Shown here piece after piece: positions 1 through 13,581 of a stretch of 64,000 nucleotides of DNA (the first letter of the stretch is position 1; each line of letters starts with the position of its first letter). The notes under the pieces were generated by a model. That model had not been told where the DNA came from and ran no database searches. It saw only the letters and a list, made by a program, of their open reading frames with translations. The DNA comes from Edolisoma coerulescens (taxonomy: Eukaryota > Chordata > Aves > Passeriformes > Campephagidae). The position numbers were made by a program, and so were the translations under genes. Location: the NCBI GenBank assembly GCA_013397115.1, contig VWZW01001369.1:1286527-1350526 (forward strand), read 5' to 3'.

Positions 1-880
1 GCCATAGCTGCTGCACCAGCTGCTCAGCTAGCAGGGTAGGAAGGTGAAATGAAGTTGCTGGGCATGGCCGGAGGCAGCACTGACCTATTTGTGAGGCCAT
101 GCTCTCCCCCAAGTATGCTGTACAGGGTTAGGTACATGCCATTTACAGCCAGGCTTATCAAGAAAACATGAATTAAACCTCTCAGCATCCCTTCCCCTAC
201 CTGGGCATGGTACTGGTACTCCCATGTACATCCCTGAGGAGCAGTGGCTGCTGTGGCTGCTGTGACCATGGGGGCACAACCGCCCCTGGCCCCTGCACTG
301 TGACCTTCTTCACAGCTGCTGCCAGCCCTGCCAGCTCAGGGGAAAGTTTGCCCTCCAATGCCAACCCCTTCACTGTGTCTTTGCTTGCGGACACATGGTG
401 CTCTTTTTTCCCTGTTTGTTTTTCCTCTGCAATCTTTTCAGGATTTCCGTGCTAAGCAGTGGTTTCTTTTAGTCACAAAACGCATTAGCGGCTCCTTACA
501 GATCACAGTGGAAATGATTTTGTAGCAAATGGCAGTCATGAGGGAGGCATAGGGAATTATTTTTGGGAAATAACTGTCATAAGGGAGTCACTTGTGCTGT
601 CATTTAAGTGTTTTTAGTACTCAGGAGCAGGCAATGTGAGGTAAAAGCTTTTTTTGCATTGGATGCAATACTATAAGGGACATAAACAGCTACTGAATAT
701 ACTAAGGCAGGTCATCTATCCTTCTCTCACTATGTGCTAACTACTGTGTTATACATGCCAATTAATGTAATCAGTTCACATGAAGACTGAGCTCCTACAC
801 CACTGAAGCCTTTGAGAGGAACATACATGACATATAAGGTTACCTGCTATCTACTCCGGATGGAAGATGAAGAAAGCCTT

Positions 881-926
881 GGGGTGGGTAGGGGAAGGGG
901 GGTTGAGGGCAGGGGGTTGGGTGGGT
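881..926 (+). other. G-rich run, predicted tandem G-quadruplex motif
   Basis: The plus strand has eight G-tracts of three or more bases in under 50 bases, with short spacers (1 to 4 bases). It begins GGGGTGGGTAGGGGAAGG and ends near GGGTGGGTGCGG. The first four tracts alone fit the canonical G-quadruplex pattern with loops of 1-2 bases, and the last four fit it again. The motif is seen directly. Folding in cells is inference. No CpG-rich promoter surrounds it. Confidence 0.75.
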
Positions 927-3900
927 GCGGAATGCCGTGGAGAAGCAGTTCCCCCTGTCAAACAGTGCTGCTCCAAATGCAAGCTTAGTATTGCAAATAC
1001 CCCATACTTTGGGACTTCCCACCCCTGCTATGTTCCCAAAACCTTAGAAATACCCACATCTGCTCCCCAGTTGTTTTAAAGGAAGGCCTGAGATGTGCTG
1101 TGGTGCTTGCATGAAGGAACTGACTTTACAGGACACACAGAGCTTCAGAGCTCCCTGTAGAGGCAGAGCCAAGAGCCACCCATGCTCTTGGGGAGGGTCA
1201 TGGAGTGCTGGGCTGAGAGATGGCAAGGGGCATTTCCACCGTGCTGGCATGGGACCAGCCTTCAGAGAGCCCTCTGCTACGGCACTCAAGCCTGGCTGGG
1301 AGAACCTTTTATCAAAGGGAACAGGTGTTGTTTCAAAGATAAATGGCTTTGAGAAGCAGGACTCTCCTTTGCAGTCCGTAGACATTTAGTGCTACTCTAT
1401 AAGATGCTACTTCTTTCCATGGGTTGCATTTTGAAGCAAAATGTAAAAACAGTTTCCTCCTGAAATGGGGACCTGTTTGGTATTCCCTAAGTGACTGCGA
1501 ACTCCTTTTCACAGGAGATATTGCTCAGAAAAGATTTATGAAATGTGGCAGGGCAACATCAAGGCCTTAGAACCATTAATTTAAAATGCCTTTCCCCTTC
1601 ATCCTCCCGTGTAAATTGCTGAGCAATCATGATTTCTTCTTACCTTCTGCTCTCAGTGATACAGCTCGTGTCATGCCAGGATCACAGTTCCATGACATTA
1701 ATTATATACAGCCAAGATACACTTTTTATTTTGTGCCCCAAATGGAAAATAGTGCAAAGGAGCACAGGAGACACTGGCTGTGCTTAGGGAATTTCATTTC
1801 AGCACTGTACCTTTTAAAAAAAAAGAAAGAAAAAAGCCTATGGCTTGAGAGATCTTTCATTTTGAAAGTAGTAAAGGGGTCACTGCTACATTCAGAGCTG
1901 CTTACTGTGGAATGGCTTGAAATATAGAATAATAATATCAGGAGAAAATTTCTTGAGCCTGCTTACTTTTGTGTAAGTGAAGGTAGATGACACGGCCAAG
2001 ATTACAATCTGACCCTAACCTACCCACCTTGGTGCAGTAAAATAGAACCATGTAACTCAGATGTAACAGAGCCAGAACATCAGGTCAGCAGGTCTGTCTC
2101 TTCCTAAGGCAGGACTGTGGCAGCTGGTACAGCCTGCAGAGTGAACAACCTGCATCCTTTTAACTACAAATTTATATTATCAGGCTTTACCTGTACAGCT
2201 GCAAAAATTATCACAATGCATTAGTCTAAATTAAATATATTATGTAGAAAGAGACCTTTACAGAGCCAAATTCAGGCGCTCACCCAGAGCAGGGTGGATG
2301 TGGCATGTAGAGCAGCTGACCATGCACACAGGCACAGGACTGTGTATGCACTTTCTCTCTCCAGTAATGATCTCTCCAGCCCACAAACAGCACCACCTGA
2401 GAAGTCTTCAGTGGATCAGCATGGGAGCAGTTTTCAAGATCTACTGTGCTCCCTGAGACAGCTTTGCCTAGGATACAGCTTACAAGGAGATATTGGTACT
2501 CATCCAAATATCTTGAGGACACTGGGTGGGGAAAGCCCCCAGCAAAGCCAAGAAAAGCAACTTAAACTTCAGATGCCACAAAGCAGCTACACCTCATCTG
2601 CAGCCCCATGGGCTCACACAAAGACCAGCACCAGCAGGGCCCTGCTGCTTCCCCACAGACAACAGGAACTGGCAAAAGGAAAACAGTAACCTGAGATGTT
2701 CCCAGAGTACAGGCTACAAGCTCATGCAGCTTGGCAGATCCTCAAGCACAACCTTGTCTCGGATGGTGATTTTCCATGTCAGTGCTGGGGAGCTACACAG
2801 AGCTGTGTATTGCTCTGTAGCATCCTTCGCTCTGTGGGTGGTACAAATGGAGAATGAAATATTTTTACTTCAGCAGCCATGACAATCTAGATAACACCAC
2901 ACTACTTTCTTCCTGAACTCCTCTTTCAGTCCTGCCAACAAATATCCCAGGCTACTTTGTCTGACAAATGAAGAGTGCTGCTCGGAGGCAGAACTAGATG
3001 CTTTCTAGATGAGGCTTTTAAAAAGAAAAAGAAATTATGGACTTCTTTGCTTCCTAAAAATCTATTTGGACTGTTTTGAAGAAACACTGATGACTTTCAA
3101 TCACCTTTCGTACAAATATCTTCCAATTAGTTTTTCATTATTTATGAATCTTCTTAAGCTTTTGCCTTCCTTTAACACTTTGAGCTTAATGAAACTCGTT
3201 TGTGATTGATCTATGCAAGCAGGTTTAGCACGGTGTTTTATGAATCTGACATTTCCACACACATGAAATCCCAGGCACTGAAAATACAGTGATTTATTGG
3301 CAATCTATATTGTATAAAAGAATAACAGGGAGGAATATAATGGCATAAGAAGGAATTACACATAGCCAAGACCTGATCTTTTGAGATATCTATTGAAATT
3401 TCTTAAAACATGTAAGTAACACATTCTAATAGATCGTCAGAACCAGTCACAGATTTCGTTTATTAGAGGGTTTTTCCTACCTTGGTGATACATGTGCCTT
3501 TAAAGTTTGCTACTAGAAGAAAAAATTCTCTTTTTTTTCCAGAAAAATCTGAGATAATTTTCCTTAGAAAAATTGGTTTGAGACTCCTAGGTGTGCCCAG
3601 AAGTCACACCCACAGACTTTTGTCAGACAACTCGGCTGCTACCAGCTCTGGCTGTGACCAGCATCTCCATGACCCCAAAAGAGCCCGGACAGGAGCTGAG
3701 GGGAGGGACACAAGGGCCATCGGCACAGGAGCACAGGAGGAGGAGGTGAAATGCTGCAGGCCTGGGCCTGGGACAAACCAAGCAGTGCGACCTCACCCTG
3801 TCCTCAGCAGAGGCTGCAAATCCCAGGCACAACTCAGGCCTGGAGACAGCAACTGCTATAGGGAAGGGCTATAATTTATGGTAGAGAAAAGACTCAACTG

Positions 3901-6900
3901 CAGAGTAATCAACCTTACCTTTTTCACCTGTGCCTGTGTACTTTATCTCTCCATGAGGTAACATTCTAAACCCTTCAACTTTTCAAGAGCAACCAGTTAT
4001 TCTCTGCAATCACACAAGAACAACCAAATTTGATATCTAATGAAAGCAACAAATGCTACAGTGGTGTTATGCCAGTTTAGCTATGTTAAGTTTTACTGCC
4101 TCCTTTATTCCTAGATTATATTAGGGGTTATTTATTGTTCATTCATATTCTTTCTCGTTCTAATGCACGTGATAAAATTGTCCATGTATGGGACAAAAAA
4201 ATTAAGAGTTTGCACACTATTTGTCTCACATACACCATTAGACCCTGAGAGAAGGACGTCAAACCAGATAGTTAATTTCCCAGTTCCTCAACCAGCACTT
4301 GTTTTTTCTGCTGTGTTTTTATTTTCCAAGCTCAAAGTAGCCATGATCAGCTCCCTTGCCTTGCTGCGTGTGCTTGGGCATCCCTAATGTAACAAGTCAC
4401 AGACATTCAGACTGTCACTGATCACACTAGAGAATGGCATTTAGACTGCTTTGAAGAAAAAGTACTACCTGTTCTTCAACTTCGAGTAGACTTATTCCTA
4501 TAGAATATAAAACAGGAGCATAAAGTCATAAACCAAATAGAAGAACCACTGACTACTGAAGAACAGCTGCCTCACAAAAATCCCCAGGCTGACTCACTCT
4601 GCAGGGGATACTGTCTAGTCCACTTCATCCTGAAAATTTCAGAAAGAAACATCAAGTAACAGCTTCAGAGAGCTCATATAAAAGAAGAATGGATAGCAGA
4701 ACCAACAACCACAATGACTTTATGGTATTTTGAGAACTCAGAATGAATTTATAGATTTGAGTGCAAAAGAAGTAACCATAGTAATTTGTTACCTGTTCTC
4801 TTCATATAACTGCAGGCATAACACTGTAATCATGGAGAACTTATCCAGGTCCTACCTACAGTACAACACTTGCAATTACATTTCTTTGTATTGGGAGCAT
4901 ATTTTCAGTTAAAAATCTAGCAGTCCTCTGAGGAACCAGTACTTAACTTGCTTCTTTAAAAGTGCTAAAAATACTTATTTAAAGTTTGGATTTCACAAGC
5001 CACAGCTTCCAGGTATTGGCTTTGTGCAGCTTGTTAGATGAAAAATCCTTCCATTATCCATTGAAAAGGTTAATCTACCTGTGTTCTTATGTTTTTGTGG
5101 CAGAAAAGGAGAGTTTTATCTTCATACCAAGATAATAGTGCTATTTTTAAAGATACAGGTAGCATAGAAAAACAGAAATGTGTATTCAGAACATTTGTCC
5201 AAGATTCCCTTCATAAATAGTTGGTAACATACCACAAGTGTTTTTCATAGACTGAGCATGATATTATTATGAAAACTTTTTTTTTGCATGTATTCTCTAA
5301 GAGAGGTGAAAAACCTGCAATTTTTACCCAGACAATGCAGAACAAAGAAAGGCACTCTTAACTGTGGTAGGACTCGTGAAAATGCTCTCCACTCATCATC
5401 CTAAGATGAAACACTGGCTTATTGTAATTAAAAAGCATATTCTTATAAATAAACCAATTGCAATGCTCTTAGTGCACAGATTTCTTTCACACAAATTTGT
5501 GAAATGTTTATTGATGCATAATACTGACAATTTCTGCTTTGGTGTCAAGGTTCAGTATTGAATATGAACTTCAAAAAGGAAGCATGCAAATCACAGTCAT
5601 TGGTGTATTAATCCTTTGCAGCTAGGTTTTGCAAAAAAATAAATCTCATTAATGTGTTGAGGCAATAGGAAGCCACCTCTTACATGTTGTCTCCAAAACA
5701 TGTTACTAAACAAAATGAGAAAATAACCACAGGAGCATGATACCTATTGCCATCTAAAAATGTTCTGTAGAGACTCACTGTTCCTTTTTTTGCACACCTG
5801 TTGTATTCTTTGTACATTTATCTTTTGCAAAATCTAACTTACTGTACTGGATTTTTAACCTCCTCAGTGATTAAATGCAAGGTTGTGATTTCTAATTGTC
5901 TTTGCCATGTCTAAGTAAAGCAAATGCCTAAATCTGCTGTCTTTTTCATGAAACATGTCACTGTTTTCAAAACCAGCCTTGGGGCAGTGGTGGCAGCTCA
6001 CACCATAGGGGACAGATGAAAGCTGTGCATGTCCCCACAGCTCCCCATGGCCACGTGCCAGTGTGGCTGAGGGTAGGTGGCACTGGGGTGCTTTGGTGGC
6101 TGGGGTCCCTGGGGCCAGCACACCACTCAGAAAGGCATGCCAGGTGTCTTCTGCCCCTGCCTGTGAGTGAGAAAAGGGCAGTTTTCCCTGTGCCCTGGCC
6201 CCAAGAACACCTGCATGTTTTAGCAAGTTCTATCTTCTCAATATTGTGAAGTCAGATGAGCTCCCCATTTCTGAGATTCCTTACAGGTCTAGGATGGGAG
6301 TAACTTCAGCTGCAAGTGAGGGAAATCTACAAGGAAAGTACAACTTCAAGGCAATGTTTTTTACTTTGATCTTGCACATCCTCTCCTCAGATTCCGGGTA
6401 AAACAATTGAATTTTCTTTTTATCCTGCAGTGAGTTCGGGAGCTCTCCCAGGTTCATGCACGGAGGGGGTTGCTCAGTAGTACACACCAGTAGCATCTGG
6501 CTCTGCACCATGTCACCAAAGCCCACCTGGCTAAGTGTTAGCAGAAACACAGCCCACTCTGGTGACAACAACTGCTGTCCCTGGAGCTACCTCCCAAACA
6601 GCCACCAAGGGAGGGAGCCGGACTGTCTGCCGGCAACTGATGTTGCAGCCTCCTCCTGCAACATCAATTTGTATTCACTTCTTTGATGCACTTAGGTTGT
6701 AATTAAACCTGCAGCTCTAAATGAGTGCATTCAACTATATGCTCTGATGTTTTTGGAGTTAATAAGCTGAAACCATTTCAACAGCATATGCACTATAGAG
6801 GCTCAGTTGTCAAGGGTGACCACAGTCCTCAAAACACAAGAGAAAAAGGACAAGTAAACCTCTTTTTTAGGTATATCTGGCTCTTTTCCTTCTTCCAGCT

Positions 6901-9900
6901 GAAACTAGAGGCCTGGTTTCATGCCACATTTGACAGCATGAAGGGAGTGCTACAGGGCAGGCCACAAAATACTGCCAATACTTCAAATCTGTTCCATCAT
7001 GTGTAGTAAACACGAGTGAGACACAGCAACTCTTAGCAGTTAAAAGAAAATAAGGTGCCTACCTGCTTGCTCTGTACTAGGAGCTCATTAACCACTGGTT
7101 GTTGCACAGGCTGAGTTTGATCTCTTAACTTTAGCATGTAGATTTTAAATGGACATGATTACAGAAGACGTGGGAGATACCCATGACAGATGCTCTGCTG
7201 CAGACTTCTGATTGGAGGAGAGCAAGTTTTTAACAAGAGGATTTTCCAGCTGAGAACAGCTTCATGCTCAAACAAGTAACCAGAAGTCAAAAACTTGGAA
7301 ATGAAGCTTAGCTGTGACAATGCACCTATATGGCCTAAACAAATTAATTCAATAAACTCACTTTTCTTTCCAGTAATCTAAATTACCTGTCCTTCCTGTG
7401 TATCTGAGACAAAGACATATGCTCAGAGCTTCTAGATTACACAGAAAATGTCTTTGAGAGCACAGAGGGCAGTATCCAGATTTCTCATTTGCTGTTTTTT
7501 CAAATTGCCCACTCGACCAAAGTGGAATGTACCCAGCAGCAGCCACACTGCTGCAGAGACAGACCCCTCTCAGCTCCCTTTGGCTGACAGGAGCTCGGAT
7601 TTGGGGAGCCCCTGCTGACATGACCAGGAAGTGCTGAACTACGTAGGCACTTCTGTGACACACAGTACAGATATTCTTCTGAGAGAGTTTGCTGCAGCCC
7701 AAATCCAGATATTCTGCATCACTCTCAAGATACTGGATCAGCAATGCTCTCTGTAGGGAAAAGCCCTGGGAGAAGGCTATGAGTAGAGTTATTGCAGAGA
7801 GCTAGCCAGAAAGACTGTGACCTCCTGCTACAAAAATCAAATCTGGAGCAGCACATCCATTCTCCTCTTGACACCAGCCACGTATTTTCAGGTGGTTTGC
7901 TGTATCCCAAGAGACAGCAAAGAGGGACAGGCTGGGAAACATCCACCAATACCTTCCACCTGTGAGACTTCCACACTTGGCATCTCCTGTTATTCCTTCA
8001 CAACCACCTCTTCTCAATGCAGTGGCAAAGCCCTCTGAACCATAACCTGAAGGACAGCCAGGTTGTTCAAGGAAAGTCGTTCTGCGCAAGCAATTAACTA
8101 TATCTTACATTAAAAAGTAGTTTTAATGTGGTTCCATCTGACTTTTCTGGGTTATTGTTCAGATAGGTATTAAAGATTTAACAAATTGTCATTATTTGCA
8201 TTAATAAGCATTTATATTACAATTAATGCAGATGGCAAGTGCCTGCAGGTTGGTTTCCTTATCTACATTTGCCATTCCACTATGGCTTTGTAAATCATTG
8301 CTTTCAAACAGCTGGAGAAACAAAGCAATGAAGAAGTGTCTTCTGAAGTTGGTGTACTTACTTTCCTGAATGAGTTGATTTTTACAAGGACAAAAGAAAT
8401 ACATTTTTAAAGAATCCTGCACGATTTCACCCAAGAAGAGCTAGAGAGGATACTGTACTCAGCAAAAGCAAAATCCGTGAAGCGAATAAGGTGTACGTAC
8501 TTGTGCAGATTCTGTTGACAACTTTCCACACAGAACAAATCCCATCACCCCAGCTGGCACAAACTGGGAGCAGCAGCATTCCCCAAGTGAGCAGCATAAG
8601 GGAAACTGGGTAACCCTGGGTGAGCCTGAAGTCTGAATCTGGAGCAATCTCCAGACCCCATGGGAAATTGTGGGTTTGCTGAAGGAACAAAATGTGAAAT
8701 TCAGAAGCCTGAAGGAGGCAGAAAGGCAGAGGAGATGATCAAAATAACAACTCTTCGTTGTCTTATCACAGAGGGAATCTGGGCAATCCTGTGCTGCACC
8801 TGCAGCTGAAGAGCAGCAACTGCCACACATTCCCACTGCACAAATCCCCAGCTTTTCACTCCTTTATCTGTTTCAAGTATGTGATGATACTAAATATTTT
8901 CAGCCAGATGAAAGTTTACCTTTACTACCAGAACAGATGTTATATGCTCATCAATTTAAATTACTAGATACCGAAGGAAGAAATATAGTCATCCACAGCA
9001 TCTAAAAGCAGTTGAGTTATTTACCACATTGCTAGGTGAAACATGTTACTGTCCTCCCCATCTCTTTATTACCTGTGCAAAAGTTCCTGATAAATTAGTT
9101 GTGGTATAATGGCAGAACATAAATATTTCAGCTAGGAATGCTTATACTGGAAAAACCTGTCTGTAAATTCCTGCATATGTGGGAGCTACTCCCTAAAAAT
9201 TTGTTGTTAAATCTCAGCACATAGATAGCACAGGTCGTATAGCTAGTTAGATGTAAATATTCCCAAGAGCCAGAACATTGCTGATGACCACCAAATGCTC
9301 CTGATGCTTTTAATCCCCTTTGCTACTCACAGGGGCACTACCTCTGTGATCGTCACCCTCCTCAGTGATTTATTACTCTGAAATCTTCTGTCAGGTTTGA
9401 TTCAAAGTCTGCAGTCCTCCAGAGCTTGGTTTGTAATAAATTTATTACATTTCTGGAATGGTGAGTTATACAGCAAGAAGTTGTATCCTTTAGGGTTGGT
9501 TCTGGGGGCATTTTTGTTAGAAATTAAAGAAAAAAGTTAAAGACTTCTTTCAACAAGACTGAGACAGTATTTTGATTCCCCATTTTCATTTCTAAGCTCA
9601 TTCTCACCTACTATTTTGGAATTACTGTTATTAGAAGACTGCCTGGCACTGCTCACTGAGCTCAGAGCCTCATTTATTGCTATTAGCCCAGCAAAGGTGT
9701 ATTGAAAAGTGTGGCATTCATCAAATGCAATTTGTCCATCTTAGTTCTTTATTCTTTCCCTACAAATGCTCTGATTTTTCCCACAATTTTCTCTGAATCA
9801 CTAATTATTACATTTGATTTCCATTAATATGAGCAGCGAATATTATTTGAAACAGCCTGTCAATAGGGCAGACAATCTAATTTTACATATTTCATATTTG

Positions 9901-9982
9901 TATGTTTCCCAAATATAGGTGTACATAATTGCAGCTAATTAGTGTTTAGTGCCAGGTACCAGAGTTCCAGCTCTGAAATATG

Positions 9983-10003
9983 TACATACATATATATATA
10001 TAT
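9983..10003. repeat. (TA)n-rich microsatellite
   Basis: A short TACATACA stretch passes into an uninterrupted TA dinucleotide run at 9991-10003. It is a simple repeat, likely length-variable, with no other structure noted. Confidence 0.85.
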
Positions 10004-12086
10004 GCTGCAAAGACCCAGTTCTGCAAAGCATTTAAACACCTGCCTTGGACCTTTGGTGCTTTGCTAAAGCCTAATTCTGTGTGGTTTTTCTCCAGACATG
10101 TTTTCTAGATGCTAAGGCAATGGGAATAATGTCAAATTGGGATGCTGAGAAACTGGTAGCAATCCCACTCTCTCTGACTGAAAATGTAATCTGAGTAGAA
10201 ACCCTCCTGCAAGAAGGTTTTCTCTGTTCCCGCTGCCTCAGATCCCACTGCACCAACACTGCATCGAAGCTCTGTTTTTCCACTGTAGGAAACATCCACC
10301 AGTAAGTGGAATAGTGCACAAAGAAGCAACTTCCATCACTTATTCTAGTACCAAGTCAAGATTTAGATGACATTAACAATGATGAAATGCTTCAAATTCT
10401 TGTGCTCTTGTGTGCATAGAGGGATGCAAACAGTGTCCTTGGAAACACCAGCTTCACAAGAATGGGTTCTGTAAATCAGTGCAACTTATCATCATTCTGA
10501 GCTGACAGAAAATTATAGGTGTATTTCAATCAAGCAAGCTTTTCATTAAAAGCATCAGAACAAAACCACAGAAGTTTCATATTGGAAATGCTTCCTTAAA
10601 GTAATGAAGAGGTGAAGTTTAGCTGCCTGGTGATTCCTGGTGTAGCCTAGCACAATGACTTCTGCAAGGACCAGGCACATCATCTCCACAAGTTAGAGAC
10701 GGTGTCACATGGGATACAATGAGCTGGCCAAGAATCCTACCTGCAGGCAAGACTACAGAAGGGGTACAGCTGAAAAACAGTGTTTCTCAGGATAATCATT
10801 TCTAAACTGAGTAATCTCATATGATAATTTAGAGTGTGAGGATGAAAAGGTTGGAATGTTTAATTTTTTTCACCCAAAAGTCATCAACCTCAAAAGAAAG
10901 TTAATTCCAGTGGCTGCTGGGGACAGGCATTAGCCTGGAAGTGGTTCTTCCACAAGAAATAACCTGATAATCAAAGAATCCCATTTCCTGTCCCTTCTTC
11001 TCTATGTGTCTATGAGCTGTATGAAAATGGAAATAAAACATGCCCTCACATCTTGTTCATTCTGTGTTTTCAGACAATCTTTCTCCATGGAAATAATGAC
11101 AGTGTTGTATTGTGGAAGGAGAGGCAGATGTCAAGGCAAAAGCATTACTTTTCTCATCAATTAAATTACAACATCAGATATTAAGAAATCTCGTTTTTGT
11201 CATTGTATTTCCATTACTAAATACTGATATAAATTATTTTCTTTGTTTTCCTTGGGCAGGTGAGATATACCATAAAGATTTTTTTTAAATTAAAATAAGT
11301 TCTCCATTATGTACTGCATAAAAGTATGGAATGTAAAAAATTATAAATTTAAAAACAACCTTACTAGAAGTGTAAAGCATAGTAAGAAAGTGTTTCATTA
11401 GAGAAAAAAAAAGAATGTAATTTAACTGATAACCTGTTTCTTGAATTCTTCTTTTTAAGAAAGTAAGACACTATCATTGACTAAATTCAGGTTAATAAAA
11501 GAATTGTTTGCTCATTCTTTACTGATGAGGTTTGATTGATGTTCTGAGAGACACAATTCACCATCTGAATTTTCTGCCCAGGATTATATTGCCAATAGGT
11601 CTCTCTAGCAGGAGGCATAGTTTTTGTTTGTTTTCCCCCAAGCTGTTTAAAATTATAAACATATGGTGAAAACATATAACAATATTATGTCAACCCAAAC
11701 TGGAATGTGAGTTTGTAGCAGAATCTTCTCTAAAATAATCTAAACAATCTCTGTGACTTCAGTCTGACTTAAGTAGCTTTTGGACTTGCCTTTCCCTTTT
11801 ATAAATGAGATCCAGTGAATAAAGAGGTAGTGTATGCCAAGTTCCCCATACAGACACTGACATGCTGCCAAATGCTGCCCAAAGCAAAGTAAGCTGCCTT
11901 CCATGGAAATTCACCCACACAAAATAGAATTATGTTTGTTCTACTCTCCCTGAAACTGCCATACAGTCCTTCTGTTTAATTTGAGAAGACAGGAATAACT
12001 TTGTAGCATAACCCATGTAATAAAGGAAACAACTTCTGTTGGGAGTCCTTCATATTGTAGATGTAGTTTACAGAATAAAAGCAGCT

Positions 12087-12119
12087 GACTTGCTTAAAAA
12101 AAAAAAAAAGCAAGCAAGT
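12087..12119. repeat. Poly-A14 flanked by inverted ACTTG/CAAGT arms
   Basis: Fourteen A residues (12096-12109) sit between ACTTGCTT on the left and GCAAGCAAGT on the right, which are partly inverted copies of each other. No retroposed gene body, polyadenylation signal or target-site duplication was seen, so it is not called a processed pseudogene. Confidence 0.7.
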
Positions 12120-13541
12120 TAAATCTGCCTGATGTGGTGGCTCAGCAGAGGGGAGCACAGACTCTACTGAATTATAGGTGTCACGGTTGACTTACCAAGC
12201 CACTGTCTAGATTTGGGAAGTAAAGCAGTGGCTAGCACTGGCAGAGCTCCATTATCTACTGATGCATCTGCTGTGCTCCATCAGAGCTGGAGACCCAGCA
12301 CCATCCATGGCCACGAGCACCTCTGAAGAGCAATGACTTCCATATAAGCTGTGGCTGTTTCCCACAGGATAGTAAATATAAGGCTTTTAGTTTTGGATTA
12401 ACAACAGGCTATTGGGGTCTTAGGGAAAAAAACCCCAGACTTAGCAGAAAAATAAAGTACAAAACTTTAATGCAGAAACAGACTGGGAGGAGACAAATGC
12501 TGTTGTTGCCAGGTTGACCAGCATTGAGAGAGGCCACCAAGCAAGACAGCCACTGAGCATCACAGACATGGGACCAGGAGCAGCTGCAGCTCACAGACCT
12601 TGCTGAGGTCTCTGCTGCAAAGAAGCTGGGGGATGAGGGTGGAACAGTGTGGCTTATGGTGAGCTAAAATCCCTGTTTGGAGCAACCGCTGCCATATAAC
12701 CACACTGATACAGGCAACTTCCTCCAAGGTGGTCCTAACTTCAGTCTCTGCTCCAGCTGCTCCCAAAGTACTGCTCTGGACCCTGGGACAATGGAGGAGA
12801 GAGGAAAAGGGCCTGTGGCCGTAGTGTGTGATGTAGGAGTGTGCAGACAATGTATTTGTTCAAAAGGAGAAAAAAGCACAGGAATCCCCTCTGTTCTCTG
12901 TCCTCCAGTCCATCTACAAACAAGGGTGAAAAACAAAGGAAATTTTCTAAAATTTGGCTCTTCTTATGGACGTTTTGCAAAATGAATTGCAGAGATACTT
13001 TTGCTGCCTTTGCAAGCAAATGGCAAGGCCTTTACAGTTTTGCTGGGGGTTTTTTCATTATTCTTTTCTTCAGCTGTACCTGCACACAGCAGCATTAGTG
13101 GAGATGCTGCTGGTCTAGCAGCAGAAATGCTGCTGCTTAACCTCTGCCTGCCCTGTCCCCACACAGGAAGGCATGCTGAAGAGACTGATAGCTGAACTGC
13201 CCGCCTCTTGGCCTCCTCATCCTACAGTACCATGGAGACCAGGTGCATGGAGGTTACTGAACAGTAGGAAAGATATTTTTGTCATCTAACTTGAAGGATT
13301 TTCTCACCTTCCTCTTCACACAGAAATAGCAGCAGGTAGAAGAGCATCTGTCAAAATGAGGGTAAAACTTGTTAGGGACTTGAGTGCCTTTTATACGCCA
13401 ATTTTGATACCCTGTGACAGATACAAGGCGCTACAGATTAGCATTTTAAATCTAGGAGTCACTTTCTGCACAACTGAAAACTTAGTTACACCATGCATTA
13501 TCTCGCAAGCTCTCAGGCATTCTGTAGCAACTTGATATGTT

Positions 13542-13581
13542 CAAAATGTGGTGCAGAAGGGCCACATTTTGCAGAAGGGCC
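13542..13581. repeat. Perfect 10-bp inverted repeat with duplicated loop sequence
   Basis: CAAAATGTGG (13542-13551) and CCACATTTTG (13562-13571) are exact reverse complements around a 10-base spacer. An 11-base GCAGAAGGGCC starts in the spacer (13553-13563) and is repeated directly just after the right arm (13571-13581). The combination suggests a small templated duplication. The mechanism is inferred. Confidence 0.75.

Noticed and set aside
3482..3874. 130-codon plus-strand frame
   Set aside because: Half of it lies in a GC-richer patch that is also open on the minus strand (3623-3832). No motif, no splice or promoter context.
12560..13195. Stack of open frames on both strands
   Set aside because: Many frames open at once in a GC-richer patch, no recognisable domain in any.
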